Below are positions 24,575-34,008 of a DNA stretch of 64,000 nt, piece after piece (the stretch's first letter is position 1; each line of letters opens with the position of its first letter). Below the pieces are notes generated by a model, which did no database searches, was not told where the DNA came from, and saw only the letters and a list, made by a program, of their open reading frames with translations. The stretch covers positions 2,070,691-2,134,690 of the forward strand of contig NZ_KB933398.1 in assembly GCF_000392615.1 (NCBI RefSeq), written 5' to 3'. This stretch comes from Lysinibacillus sphaericus OT4b.31. GTDB lineage: Bacteria; Bacillota; Bacilli; Bacillales_A; Planococcaceae. Position numbers and translations under genes: made by a program.

Positions 24575-25996
24575 TTGGAATTAGCAGTAGATGAGTTAAA
24601 TAAAACGATCCTGGAAATGCGCACGAAAGGGCTTTTGACAGAAGCCTTAGTGCTTGCTGAGCAAGGATTATTGGTCGCATTAGAGAACGGCAATTATAGG
24701 CATGGATTGGATTTATACTATCAAAAAATATTAATTCATCATGCTTTTGGTGACACATTAAGCATGGTGAAGCTAATTCAAGAATACGAAGCATGTTGTC
24801 AAAAGTATGGCACCACAAAAGACATCATGCATTTTTACCTTGTGATGTCCTTAATATATGATTTGGTTGGCGTCAGAGAAAAGACGGTAGAAATGACCAA
24901 AAAATCAATTGCGTATGCAACGGAGCTCAAGGATAGTATCATTCTTGTACGCTGTTATAGTAACCTATGTTATCTTGAAGTGGAAAAGGGAAGTTATGCG
25001 GAAGCTATGCAAGCGGGATTATTAGCAAAAGAATACAATAAAGTGCTTGTTAAGACACAGCCAGAGTTGGCGAAATTACATGAAATTCGCATCAATAACA
25101 ATATAGCGGACGTTTATATACTAGAAGGGGAATTTGAGACTGCCCAAGCTTTGCTAGATAGTACGTTAAATTCAGAGCTTGTACAGAATCATAAACGTGA
25201 AAAGGTAGCCGCTTTGTTTGGTTACGGTTTTTTATATGAAAAACAGCAAAAACTTGATGAGGCAGTGACATATTATAAGCAGGCGATAGACCTTGCACAA
25301 TCTTATGGAGATAATCCCATTAAAAAGAAAGTAATGCGCATGCTTTTAAATGTACTCTATGAATTGGATTGTCGTGATGAAATTTTTGAAGTGCAGCGAG
25401 CTTATATCGAGCTTACGGAAAAAATGAGTGCAGATAATTTGCTACAACAGGTGATGTATTTAGAATTTAATCAACAAAAGGAAAAGCTTGAGAAAAAGGC
25501 TCTATATGATCCGCTGACAGGTGTACTAAACCGTCACTTTATAGACTCAGACCTAAAGGAATGGATGCGGAGAGCGCAAAATTGTCAACTTTTCGTGGGA
25601 GTCATTGTGCTCGATATAGACTATTTTAAAACGTACAATGATCGACATGGTCACTTATTTGGCGATATGATTTTACAGCTACTTGCTGGGGGCCTAAGAG
25701 AATTTTTACGTAAACAGGACGCCGAAATTATTCGCTATGGTGGTGATGAATTCATCATCTGCGTTCGCAACAAAGACGGGGTGTCCATAAACAAGCTTGT
25801 GATGGATTTGCACGCTTACATTTTGACACTAACGCTTGCACACGAAAATGATAATTATCCAATCAAGGTTAGTATGGGTGCCTGTATTAATGATCAAAAA
25901 AATTATGACTTTAAAAAACTATTTGAGCAGGCCGATCGTAGCTTATATAGAGCTAAAAATGATGGACGTGCGAACTATGTTATTAGTGAGCTCTAA
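24575..25996 (+). CDS. TPR-containing diguanylate cyclase (GGDEF)
   Basis: A 473-residue soluble protein. Residues 1-300 are helical tetratricopeptide-like repeats (AALFGYGFLYEKQQKLDEAV is one). The rest is a GGDEF domain opening with DPLTGVLNRHF, with metal Asp in VLDIDYFKTYND and an intact GGDEF in RYGGDEFI. The I-site RxxD is not obvious. It probably makes cyclic di-GMP under control of a protein or peptide bound by the repeats. The TTG start follows AAGTGGTGA. It is monocistronic, with a terminator behind. Confidence 0.9.
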   Translation: MELAVDELNKTILEMRTKGLLTEALVLAEQGLLVALENGNYRHGLDLYYQKILIHHAFGDTLSMVKLIQEYEACCQKYGTTKDIMHFYLVMSLIYDLVGVREKTVEMTKKSIAYATELKDSIILVRCYSNLCYLEVEKGSYAEAMQAGLLAKEYNKVLVKTQPELAKLHEIRINNNIADVYILEGEFETAQALLDSTLNSELVQNHKREKVAALFGYGFLYEKQQKLDEAVTYYKQAIDLAQSYGDNPIKKKVMRMLLNVLYELDCRDEIFEVQRAYIELTEKMSADNLLQQVMYLEFNQQKEKLEKKALYDPLTGVLNRHFIDSDLKEWMRRAQNCQLFVGVIVLDIDYFKTYNDRHGHLFGDMILQLLAGGLREFLRKQDAEIIRYGGDEFIICVRNKDGVSINKLVMDLHAYILTLTLAHENDNYPIKVSMGACINDQKNYDFKKLFEQADRSLYRAKNDGRANYVISEL

Positions 25997-26030
25997 TAAT
26001 ATTCATTTGACTGCTGGTTATTTATGTTAA

Positions 26031-26062
26031 GTTCCTATTTGCAAAGGTGAATAGGAATTTTT
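26031..26062 (+). terminator. Intrinsic terminator
   Basis: TTCCTATT pairs with AATAGGAA around a 10-base loop and is followed by TTTTTC, 35 bases after the GGDEF gene. Confidence 0.75.
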
Positions 26063-26190
26063 CATGTGTAAGGGCTGTCTTTTTTCGTGAAAAAGAAAAA
26101 AATGAAATTCATTGCTCGAATCATTTGAAAACGTTGGTCTATCAACGTACAATATATGAAATTAGGAAACACGACAGCGTAAAATTGGTG

Positions 26191-26196
26191 TATAAT
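26191..26196 (+). promoter_or_regulatory. -10 box upstream of ypmB
   Basis: A consensus TATAAT lies 36 bases before the small ORF at 26232, with no good -35 box at 17 bases. It probably drives the ypmB-aspB-asnS transcript. Confidence 0.4.
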
Positions 26197-26231
26197 GTTG
26201 TGGTATGAGGAAAGAAAGCAGGTTGACAAAA

Positions 26232-26333
26232 ATGGTAAGCAAAATGAAAGTAAATGCAGTTATAGAAACGCACAAACATCATGCACTCTTAGTGAGGAAT
26301 ATACTAGGTGTGGGACATAAGGTGAATACATGA
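26232..26333 (+). CDS. 33-codon small ORF coupled to ypmB
   Basis: An ATG at 26232 opens 33 codons (MVSKMKVNAVIETHKHHALL at the start) ending in a TGA that overlaps the ypmB ATG as ATGA (26330-26333). This overlap is typical of translational coupling. In Bacillus a small gene, ypmA, sits just before ypmB. The first residues have a faint resemblance to YpmA but the product here is shorter. It could be a decayed ypmA or a leader. The ribosome binding site is weak. Confidence 0.4.
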   Translation: MVSKMKVNAVIETHKHHALLVRNILGVGHKVNT

Positions 26334-26812
26334 AAAACTGGCTGATTTTCATTTCTGTCTTTATGGTTTCCTTGTCACTTGTTATAAGTATTTTAGTACT
26401 CTGGAAAGCCGAGGCTCCGTTCCGGTCAATTGAAGAGCAGGCTGAACAGTTGGCACTCGATGCCAAATCCCTTGCAGTTGTTTCGGAGTCCTACACATAT
26501 AATGGCAAAAATTCGTATGTCACTGTGTTCGGGGTAGACGAATATGGTGAAAAAAAAGCTGTCTTTGTTCCGACGAATCTAGAAGAAGATTCAATTCAGG
26601 AAGTGTTTTTGAAAGATGGTATTACGGAAAAGCAAGCATTATCGGTTTTTAAAAATGAAGGAAATGTACAAAAGGTTCTACATATGAAATTAGGCTATGA
26701 AGAGCCCGGGGTTGTTTGGGAGATTACGTACGTCAACGATCACGATAATCTTAACTATGTCTATATTTTGTTTGAGAACGGCGACTGGGTGAAGCGCATC
26801 AAGAACTTATAA
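26330..26812 (+). CDS. ypmB: YpmB-like DUF5590 protein
   Basis: A 160-residue protein with one N-terminal membrane anchor (residues 4-26, LIFISVFMVSLSLVISILVL) and an outside domain of PepSY-like build: ITEKQALSVFKNEGNVQKVLHMKLGYEEPGVVWEITYVND. Gene order ypmB-aspB-asnS-dnaD matches B. subtilis, which supports the name. The function is not known. It starts inside the ATGA overlap with the small ORF and is 16 bases upstream of aspB. Confidence 0.85.
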   Translation: MKNWLIFISVFMVSLSLVISILVLWKAEAPFRSIEEQAEQLALDAKSLAVVSESYTYNGKNSYVTVFGVDEYGEKKAVFVPTNLEEDSIQEVFLKDGITEKQALSVFKNEGNVQKVLHMKLGYEEPGVVWEITYVNDHDNLNYVYILFENGDWVKRIKNL

Positions 26813-26828
26813 GAGGAGTAGATTCCGA

Positions 26829-28022
26829 ATGAAAAAACTATTAGCAAACCGTGTAAATACTTTAACGCCATCTTCAACTTTAGCAATTACTGCGAAAGCT
26901 AAAGAATTAAAAGAACAAGGCATCGACGTTATTGGCTTAGGCGCTGGTGAACCAGATTTCAACACACCACGCAATATTTTAGATGCTGCTATTGATTCAA
27001 TGGAAAAGGGCTTGACAAAATATACACCAGCTGGCGGTCTTCCGGTGCTTAAAAAAGCGATCATTGACAAACTACAACGCGACAACAGCCTTACATACAA
27101 ACCGAACGAAGTCATCGTAGGCGTTGGTGCAAAACATATTCTGTACACTTTGTTCCAAGTTATTTTAAACGAAGGCGATGAAGTTATTATCCCAATTCCA
27201 TACTGGGTTTCTTACCCTGAGCAAGTCAAATTAGCAGGCGGTGTACCAGTTTATGTTGAAGGTACTCGTGAACAAGGCTATAAAATTACTGCAGCTCAAT
27301 TACGTGCGGCTGTAACAGATAAAACAAAAGCGGTCATCATTAACTCACCAAGCAATCCATCTGGTATGATTTATTCACGTGAAGAGCTAGCAGAATTAGC
27401 TGCTGTTGCAGAAGAAAAAGATATTTTAATCGTGTCAGATGAAATTTATGAGAAGCTTGTATACAATGGTATAGAGCATTTTTCTATTGCTGAAGTTTCT
27501 GATGCAGTGAAAGCACGTACAATCGTAGTAAACGGTGTAGCAAAATCACACTCTATGACAGGGTGGCGTATCGGGTATGCAGCAGGTGATGCAGACATTA
27601 TTAAACCAATGACTGACCTTGCTTCGCATTCTACTTCAAACGCAACAACAACTGCACAATATGCAACTGTGGAAGCTTATAATGGACCTCAGGACACGGT
27701 GGAAGAAATGCGTCAAGCATTCGAAGCACGTCTTGAGAAGATCTATCCACAGCTTAGTGCAATTCCTGGCTTCAATGTCTTAAAGCCACAAGGAGCGTTC
27801 TACTTATTACCAGATGTAGCAGAAGCTATGGCTCATACTGGCTATGATTCAGTAGATGCATTCGCTGCGGATATTTTAACAGAAGCAAACGTAGCGGTAA
27901 TTCCAGGCTCTGGTTTTGGTGCACCAACTACAATGCGATTATCTTATGCTACATCTTTAGAATTATTAGAAGAGGCAGTCCGTCGAATTGATGCATTTGT
28001 AAAATCAAAATGGCAAGACTAA
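26829..28022 (+). CDS. aspB: Aspartate aminotransferase
   Basis: A 397-residue class I aminotransferase using pyridoxal phosphate to interconvert aspartate and oxaloacetate with glutamate/2-oxoglutarate. Visible are [11 protein letters not shown] near residue 37, NSPSNPSG with the cofactor-binding Asn, [10 protein letters not shown], and the Schiff-base Lys in [16 protein letters not shown]. The last helix has the substrate-carboxylate Arg in MRLSYATS. It is cotranscribed with ypmB before and asnS 28 bases after. AGAGGAG precedes the ATG. Confidence 0.96.
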   Translation: MKKLLANRVNTLTPSSTLAITAKAKELKEQGIDVIGLGAGEPDFNTPRNILDAAIDSMEKGLTKYTPAGGLPVLKKAIIDKLQRDNSLTYKPNEVIVGVGAKHILYTLFQVILNEGDEVIIPIPYWVSYPEQVKLAGGVPVYVEGTREQGYKITAAQLRAAVTDKTKAVIINSPSNPSGMIYSREELAELAAVAEEKDILIVSDEIYEKLVYNGIEHFSIAEVSDAVKARTIVVNGVAKSHSMTGWRIGYAAGDADIIKPMTDLASHSTSNATTTAQYATVEAYNGPQDTVEEMRQAFEARLEKIYPQLSAIPGFNVLKPQGAFYLLPDVAEAMAHTGYDSVDAFAADILTEANVAVIPGSGFGAPTTMRLSYATSLELLEEAVRRIDAFVKSKWQD

Positions 28023-28050
28023 TCCTTCTAACCAACTTTGGAGGATACCT

Positions 28051-29346
28051 ATGAAAAAAATTATGATTCAGGATATGCCACAGCATATCGGCGAAACAGT
28101 CAAGCTAGGTGCTTGGTTATCTAACAAACGATCAAGTGGGAAAATTGCTTTCCTACAATTACGCGATGGCTCAGGCTTTGTACAGGGCGTAGTTGTCAAG
28201 GAAGAGGTAGGCGAAGAACTTTTTGCGATAGCAAAAGGAATGACACAAGAAACGTCGATGTACATTACGGGTGAGGTTAAAGCAGATGAGCGTTCAAGCT
28301 TTGGCTGTGAGCTTGTTGTAACAGGCATTGAAGTTTTGCATGCGGCGACCGATTTCCCAATCACGCCAAAAGAGCACGGTCCGGAGTTTTTAATGGATAA
28401 CCGTCACTTGTGGTTACGTTCTCGTAAGCAACATGCAGTGATGAAAATCCGTAACGAAATCATTCGTGCAACATACGAATTTTTCAACAACAATGGCTTC
28501 ACAAAAATGGACCCACCAATTTTGACAGGCTCAGCTCCTGAAGGTACTTCTGAGCTCTTTGCTACAAAGTATTTCGATGAAGATGCATACCTATCTCAAT
28601 CGGGTCAGCTTTATATGGAAGCGGCTGCGATGGCGTTAGGAAAAGTATTCTCATTCGGTCCTACGTTCCGTGCTGAAAAGTCTAAAACACGTCGCCACTT
28701 AATTGAGTTTTGGATGATCGAGCCGGAAATGGCGTTTGTGGAATTTGAAGAAAACTTAGAAGTACAAGAGCAATACGTTGAACATATTGTGCAATCTGTT
28801 CTGGCAAACTGCAAATTAGAATTAGAGCGACTTGGCCGTGATACATCAACACTTGAAAATATCAAAGCGCCTTTCCCTCGTATTTCTTATGATGATGCCA
28901 TTAAGCTATTACATGAACAAGGTTTTGACGATATTGAATGGGGTGATGACTTTGGTGCACCACATGAAACAGCCATTGCCAATTCTTTTGACAAACCTGT
29001 ATTCATCACATGCTACCCAGTAGGCATCAAACCGTTCTATATGCAGCCACACCCAGAGCGTGACGACGTCGTATTATGTGCAGATTTAATCGCACCTGAA
29101 GGCTACGGTGAAATCATCGGCGGTTCAGAGCGTATCCATGATTACGATTTATTAAAATCTCGACTTGAAGAACATAATTTATCATTAGATGCTTATGCTT
29201 GGTACTTAGAGCTTCGTAAACAAGGTTCTGTGCCACACTCAGGCTTTGGTCTAGGATTAGAAAGAACAGTGGCATGGATTTCAGGTACAGAGCATATCCG
29301 TGAAACAATTCCATTCCCACGTTTATTAAACCGTTTATATCCATAA
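28051..29346 (+). CDS. asnS: Asparaginyl-tRNA synthetase
   Basis: A 431-residue class IIb synthetase. The N-terminal OB-fold anticodon domain (about 1-105) includes [20 protein letters not shown]. Motif 2 appears as [20 protein letters not shown] and motif 3 as [12 protein letters not shown]. It charges tRNA-Asn with asparagine. TTGGAGG precedes the ATG. No T-box leader is visible in the 28 bases after aspB, so expression follows the operon. Confidence 0.97.
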   Translation: MKKIMIQDMPQHIGETVKLGAWLSNKRSSGKIAFLQLRDGSGFVQGVVVKEEVGEELFAIAKGMTQETSMYITGEVKADERSSFGCELVVTGIEVLHAATDFPITPKEHGPEFLMDNRHLWLRSRKQHAVMKIRNEIIRATYEFFNNNGFTKMDPPILTGSAPEGTSELFATKYFDEDAYLSQSGQLYMEAAAMALGKVFSFGPTFRAEKSKTRRHLIEFWMIEPEMAFVEFEENLEVQEQYVEHIVQSVLANCKLELERLGRDTSTLENIKAPFPRISYDDAIKLLHEQGFDDIEWGDDFGAPHETAIANSFDKPVFITCYPVGIKPFYMQPHPERDDVVLCADLIAPEGYGEIIGGSERIHDYDLLKSRLEEHNLSLDAYAWYLELRKQGSVPHSGFGLGLERTVAWISGTEHIRETIPFPRLLNRLYP

Positions 29347-29373
29347 CCGTTTGGTAACAAACTTAAAACAATT

Positions 29374-29409
29374 AAAAAGTCGCGTAGTGAAATTTCTACG
29401 CGGCTTTTC
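29374..29409 (+). terminator. Terminator after asnS
   Basis: AAAAGTCGCGTAG pairs with CTACGCGGCTTTT around a short loop and is followed by CT. It separates asnS from dnaD. Confidence 0.8.
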
Positions 29410-29440
29410 TACTTAACTAGAAAGAAGGAGTCATGTCTAC

Positions 29441-30169
29441 ATGAGCACAAATAATAATCGACTCCGTACGTGGACTGAGCAGAGAACGATTCAAATTCCT
29501 CAGCTATTTTTTCAGTTTTATAAGGAGTTAAACATAGAGGATGAAGAGGCCCTGATTGTGGTGCATTTACTTGCTTTTCATATCGAGGGCAATGAATTTC
29601 CTACACCCAATGATTTGATGAGCCGCCTAACAATGCCTAGTGATGCCATTTCATCACGCCTACAGCGCTTGATGCAGAAGGGCTTCCTCGAAATTACACG
29701 TGATGTTGATGCAGGTGGCAAAATATACGAAAAATATTCTGTTTACCCACTGTGGGAGCGCATCATGCAAATCATTGAAATGAAGGAACAAAAAAAATCG
29801 GCAACTACCCTTCGACAAGAAGAAGGCGAATTATTCCGTTTGTTTGAAGAGGAAATGGGGCGTCTTTTATCTCCTTTAGAGCTTGAAAAAATCGGTTTTT
29901 GGCTAGATGAAGATAAACACAGCCCAGCACTTATTAAAGAGGCGCTCAAAGAAGCTGTGTTTGCTGGCAAACTGAGTATTCGCTATATTGACCGTATTTT
30001 ATTGGAGTGGAAAAAGAAAAATATTATCACACCTCAGGCAGCGCAAAAGCAAGGTGAACAGTTCCGTGAAAAGCAGAGTTTTAACAGACCACCAGCCCGT
30101 ACAACACAGAAAGAAACCCAGTCGACAAACAAAGTAGCTTTTTATAATTGGTTAGAAGAAAGAGAATAG
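29441..30169 (+). CDS. dnaD: DNA replication protein DnaD
   Basis: A 242-residue primosomal protein. The N-terminal winged-helix domain spans about residues 20-110 (DEEALIVVHLLAFHIEGNEFPT, VDAGGKIYEKYSVYPLWERI). The DnaB/DnaD C-terminal domain spans about 130-200 with GRLLSPLELEKIGFWLDE and the YxxxIL(x)W-type motif YIDRILLEWKKKN. It works with DnaB and DnaI to load the replicative helicase at oriC and restart sites. GAAGGAG precedes the ATG. It is followed by nth with 14 bases between stop and start. Confidence 0.95.
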   Translation: MSTNNNRLRTWTEQRTIQIPQLFFQFYKELNIEDEEALIVVHLLAFHIEGNEFPTPNDLMSRLTMPSDAISSRLQRLMQKGFLEITRDVDAGGKIYEKYSVYPLWERIMQIIEMKEQKKSATTLRQEEGELFRLFEEEMGRLLSPLELEKIGFWLDEDKHSPALIKEALKEAVFAGKLSIRYIDRILLEWKKKNIITPQAAQKQGEQFREKQSFNRPPARTTQKETQSTNKVAFYNWLEERE

Positions 30170-30183
30170 GGGGGCTTCGAGGC

Positions 30184-30846
30184 ATGTTAACGAAAAAACA
30201 ATGGGAGCATTGTCTAGCAGAGATGGACCGAATGTTTCCCGATGCACATTGTGAGCTTGTTCATGACAATCCATTTGAGCTAACAATTGCTACATTATTA
30301 TCCGCACAGTGTACGGATGTGCTCGTCAATAAAGTAACGAAAACATTATTTCAAAAATATAAAAAACCAGAGGATTATTTAGCCGTACCTTTAGAGGAGC
30401 TGCAGCAGGATATTCGTTCCATCGGCTTATATCGTAATAAGGCAAAGAATATTCAAGCACTATGTGAACGCTTGCTTGTTGAATACGGTGGGGAAATTCC
30501 TGCAAGCCGAGAAGCATTAGTGACATTGCCTGGAGTAGGACGTAAAACAGCCAATGTTGTGTTATCTGTTGCCTTCGATGTCCCTGCACTCGCTGTGGAT
30601 ACGCATGTAGAGCGTGTTTCTAAGCGATTAGGATTATGCCGCTGGAAGGATTCCGTGCTAGAGGTGGAGGAAACCATCATGAAAAAAACGCCTATGGATA
30701 AATGGTCGAAAACCCATCATCAGCTTATTTTCTTTGGTCGTTATCATTGTAAAGCACAAAATCCAGGCTGCCATACATGCCCGTTACTGGGGGATTGCCG
30801 GGAAGGACAAAAACGTTTGAAAAAAGGGCTGGTGAAGGAAGCATGA
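30184..30846 (+). CDS. nth: Endonuclease III
   Basis: A 220-residue bifunctional DNA glycosylase/AP lyase for oxidised pyrimidines. The helix-hairpin-helix is LPGVGRKTANVVL with the catalytic Lys, the catalytic Asp lies in LAVDTHVERVSKRLG, and the four-cysteine iron-sulfur loop is C-(6)-C-(2)-C-(5)-C from CKAQNPGCHTCPLLGDC. The ATG at 30184 is preferred over in-frame codons inside dnaD because AGGGGGG precedes it. Overlaps the next gene by 4 bases. Confidence 0.97.
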   Translation: MLTKKQWEHCLAEMDRMFPDAHCELVHDNPFELTIATLLSAQCTDVLVNKVTKTLFQKYKKPEDYLAVPLEELQQDIRSIGLYRNKAKNIQALCERLLVEYGGEIPASREALVTLPGVGRKTANVVLSVAFDVPALAVDTHVERVSKRLGLCRWKDSVLEVEETIMKKTPMDKWSKTHHQLIFFGRYHCKAQNPGCHTCPLLGDCREGQKRLKKGLVKEA

Positions 30847-31157
30847 ATGTAGAGGCAATAGCAAAGGATAAAATCGATACATGGTTTACTGAGTGGACGG
30901 AGCTAGAAGGCCGAATACATGGTGCGCATGATTCCCGTAACGGCTCAGCACAGGGCTTGATGGAGCAAGGGATTGCTTTGTTTCAGCGTTTAGTGCAGGA
31001 AGCCGGTGAAGAAGTCATGCCGATAAATGGCATGGAGCGCTTAGCCTTTATCCAAGCAAAACCAGGCCAATACGCATGTTATCGGCAATTAGACGAATTA
31101 TTTAAAGAAACAAAAAAACGAACAGCCCGCTTACGGCTACAGGCAGCAAAAGGTTAG
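30843..31157 (+). CDS. ypoC: YpoC family protein
   Basis: A 104-residue protein in the position of B. subtilis ypoC, directly after nth (overlap of 4 bases, ATGA). Its middle (GMERLAFIQAKPGQYACYRQLDELFKE) fits the YpoC family. The function is unknown. GAAGGAAG precedes the ATG. Confidence 0.78.
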   Translation: MNVEAIAKDKIDTWFTEWTELEGRIHGAHDSRNGSAQGLMEQGIALFQRLVQEAGEEVMPINGMERLAFIQAKPGQYACYRQLDELFKETKKRTARLRLQAAKG

Positions 31158-31162
31158 TGTAG

Positions 31163-31259
31163 ACGGATAAAAGTGATAGAGTGGCGGATAGAAGTCTCGA
31201 AATGACGGATAGAAGTGTCAAAGTGACGGATAAAACGCGCCGAGTGACGGATAGAACCA
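31163..31259. repeat. 21-bp degenerate tandem repeat, 4.6 units
   Basis: Units start at 31163, 31184, 31205, 31226 and 31247, each opening G(A/G)CGGATA(A/G)AA and closing in (A/G)(A/G)(A/G)T. The spacing is exactly 21 bases. It lies in the gap between ypoC and the ponA terminator. The period is identical to that of the array at 138-242 though the unit differs. Open frames over it have no product I recognise. Confidence 0.75.
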
Positions 31260-31292
31260 AACAACCCAAACAAACCGAACAACTCCATAGCA

Positions 31293-31336
31293 TGAAAAAA
31301 AGCAGAGAAGCGTATGAGCTTCTCTGCTTTTTATAT
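31293..31336. terminator. Bidirectional terminator between ypoC and ponA
   Basis: AGCAGAGAAGC (31301-31311) pairs with GCTTCTCTGCT around GTATGA, with A and T runs on both sides. It serves ypoC and the convergent ponA. Confidence 0.9.
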
Positions 31337-34008
31337 TATTCAGTGCTTTCGTCTTCACCATCGGGCGCTGTAGGTTCGGTTGGCGGTGTAGGTGGTTGAC
31401 CACCGTTATTGTTGCCGTTATTGCCATTTCCGTTCCCATTCCCGTTGCCGTTATTGCCGTTATTGCCATTATTCCCGCCGTTATTGCCGTTGTTTCCATC
31501 GTTGCCGTTGCCATTGCCATTATTGTCACCTTGATCTGGTGGCGTTGGGTTCTCGATGTCTGGTTCGTCTGGATTTTCAGTCTCTAAATCCTCTTCAGGC
31601 ATACTTGTCACTTGGAAGGATGTGGTACCGGGCTCACTTTGTGTACCATCAAAAATGGCTACTACAGAAATGACGTAATTGCCATCAGCTAATGTGTTGC
31701 TGACTGTTAAACCTTTACTCTCAGTAGCACCAAGATCAAATGTTTCTCCACCTTCCAGTGTGGCAGTTACTTTAAATGTAGTCGGCAGTGGCTCGTTTGT
31801 TTCTGGATCTAACAATGCGTCATGTTCCCAGCCGATATTGATAGATTGACCACCCAAGTCTAAGCTTGCACTTACATTGTAAGGTGTTGATAGTTCAGGT
31901 GCCTCGTATTCATTCGAAACCACTGTAGGTTCAGTACCTCGAACGAATAATTCCGTTTGACGTAGTTCATTCGGTGTGAAGTCACTCGCTAATTTTAGTG
32001 GGTTTGAGCCAACTTCAATTGTCGCTTCTACTACAGAGCTCGGTTTCGTGAAACGAGCTGTCTCAACATTTGCTGAAAGGTCTTTCATAATATTTTTAAA
32101 TAACTCTTGTGGTAATCGACGTTCATCCCATGTCGTAATTGGATCAGAACGTTTTTCATAACCACTCCAAATAGCGATAGAGTAATTGGTTGTGTACCCT
32201 GCAAACCAAGAATCCGGCACGCTCGTATTTGGTAAATTATATTTGTTAAATTCATCGTTAGAATAGTTTGTTGTACCTGTTTTACCAGCAATATCTAAGC
32301 CTGGAACATTGGCAGCTTTACCTGAAGCATCAGGCTTGTTGCCCACAACGTCACGTAGCATATCAGTGACCATATAAGCTGTATAATCACTCATTGCAAC
32401 TTTCGGTTCCGGTGTATAGTTTTTCGAAGTTTTGCCATCACGGTAAACAATTTTTGTAATCGCGTAAGGGTCTGTATACACACCGTTATTGCCAAATGCT
32501 GCATAAGAGGCTGCCATTTGGATAGGGGACATGGTAATATCACCACCACCGATTGCATCGGCCTCATAAACATTTTTGGCATCGATACCTAAGCGACCGA
32601 TAAATTCTTTCGCCTTATCTGCGCCTACTTCTTGCAATGTTTTTACTGCGGGCACGTTACGAGAAGCATATAAAGCCTTACGTGCCGTCATTGTACCCAT
32701 ATATTTGCCATCCCAGTTCGTGATGGTTTGTTTTGTACCTGTATAATTCATGCGCTCATCGACAAGCGTTTGACCTGTTGACCATTTTAAATATTCGATT
32801 GCAGGACCGTAATCAAGGAGTGGCTTCATCGTAGAACCTGGATGATTCATTGTTAAGTCATCTGCAAAGTTGAAACCACGTTCAGCACCGTAGTTACGTC
32901 CACCGCCAACTGCTTGAATTTGACCAGTTTTTGTGTCAACGACAGCTATACCTGACTCAATGTTTTCGGTAGGGAAGTTAGCGTCATCATTCATAATGTT
33001 TTCTACTGTTTGCTGTGCATTCGGGTCAAGTGTTGTATAAACTTTAATGCCCTCTGCCATGGCAGTGCCATCACCGTTATTCTCAAGTTCATTAATGACG
33101 ATATCTAAGAAGGCATCATATTTAGAGCCTGCAAATGATTGACGTGTTGCATCATCAGCTAGACCGGCTGTCACTTCCACTGCTTTGGCTTCGTCCATCT
33201 CAGCCTTTGTAATTTTACCGTGTTGTAACATTAAACCTAACACTATATTACGACGTTTCTCAGCAAGTTCTGGATTTTTCAATGGATTGTAGGCATTTGG
33301 ACGTTGCACCATACCTGCAAGTAATGCTTCTTCATCTAGCGATAATTCACTTAGCTCTTTACCATAAAAATATTGGGATGCTGTTCCAAAGCCGTAGATA
33401 CGACCAGACATCAGCATTTTGTTAAAGTACATTTCAAAAATTTCTTCTTTTGAATATTTACGCTCAAGCTGGAAGGCAAGCCAAGCTTCTTGAGCCTTAC
33501 GTTTTAATTTTTTCTCGTTTTGTAAAAATGAGTTTTTGACAACTTGTTGTGTTAATGTCGATGCACCTTGTGCGCCAAAGCCATCACGGAAGTTGGCAAG
33601 AATGGCCCCACCGAGACGATAAAAATCCATCCCATGATGTTGGAAGAAGCGAACATCTTCTGTGGCAAGAATGGCATTGACCATATCCTCAGGAATATCT
33701 TTATATTTTACATATTTTCGGTTTTCTGCACCGATTGTCGCAAAAATTTCACCGTTTTTATCGTAGAATTCGGAAGAAACCGGGTCCTTCAATAATTCTT
33801 CATTTAGTTCAGGTGCGGTGCTGGCGTAATAGGCAAATAATCCGGCGCCCCCGATAAATCCTACAACTCCAATGGCTACCAAGGTTAGGAAAATGCGCTT
33901 GAACCAGGTTTTCACCGATGATGTTGATGTTGATTTTGGTGCTTTCTTTTTATTTTTTTGAGAGCGAGCTTTTTGATGCTCACCGCGTGTTTGACGACGT
34001 TCAGTCAT
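31336..34008 (-). CDS. ponA: Class A penicillin-binding protein 1 (PBP1a/1b type)
   Basis: An 890-residue bifunctional peptidoglycan synthase. It has a basic cytoplasmic start (residues 1-32), a membrane anchor about 35-58, then the GT51 glycosyltransferase (ATEDVRFFQHHGMDFYRLGGA, GASTLTQQVVKN), and the transpeptidase with catalytic Ser-x-x-Lys in HPGSTMKPL and KTG in GKTGTTNYS. A fibronectin-like region follows (about 720-820). The tail is low complexity, first Glu/Pro, then a Gly/Asn run of about 45 residues, then PPTPPTEP. Such Asn/Gly tails also occur in Bacillus PBP1. It overlaps recU upstream by 4 bases, the conserved recU-ponA pair. Confidence 0.96.
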   Translation of the reverse strand: MTERRQTRGEHQKARSQKNKKKAPKSTSTSSVKTWFKRIFLTLVAIGVVGFIGGAGLFAYYASTAPELNEELLKDPVSSEFYDKNGEIFATIGAENRKYVKYKDIPEDMVNAILATEDVRFFQHHGMDFYRLGGAILANFRDGFGAQGASTLTQQVVKNSFLQNEKKLKRKAQEAWLAFQLERKYSKEEIFEMYFNKMLMSGRIYGFGTASQYFYGKELSELSLDEEALLAGMVQRPNAYNPLKNPELAEKRRNIVLGLMLQHGKITKAEMDEAKAVEVTAGLADDATRQSFAGSKYDAFLDIVINELENNGDGTAMAEGIKVYTTLDPNAQQTVENIMNDDANFPTENIESGIAVVDTKTGQIQAVGGGRNYGAERGFNFADDLTMNHPGSTMKPLLDYGPAIEYLKWSTGQTLVDERMNYTGTKQTITNWDGKYMGTMTARKALYASRNVPAVKTLQEVGADKAKEFIGRLGIDAKNVYEADAIGGGDITMSPIQMAASYAAFGNNGVYTDPYAITKIVYRDGKTSKNYTPEPKVAMSDYTAYMVTDMLRDVVGNKPDASGKAANVPGLDIAGKTGTTNYSNDEFNKYNLPNTSVPDSWFAGYTTNYSIAIWSGYEKRSDPITTWDERRLPQELFKNIMKDLSANVETARFTKPSSVVEATIEVGSNPLKLASDFTPNELRQTELFVRGTEPTVVSNEYEAPELSTPYNVSASLDLGGQSINIGWEHDALLDPETNEPLPTTFKVTATLEGGETFDLGATESKGLTVSNTLADGNYVISVVAIFDGTQSEPGTTSFQVTSMPEEDLETENPDEPDIENPTPPDQGDNNGNGNGNDGNNGNNGGNNGNNGNNGNGNGNGNGNNGNNNGGQPPTPPTEPTAPDGEDESTE

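Noticed and set aside
31218..31673. Repeat-rich open frames over the ponA 3' end
   Set aside because: They arise from the Gly/Asn low-complexity tail of ponA read in other frames. The tail DNA looks like a tandem repeat but is coding.
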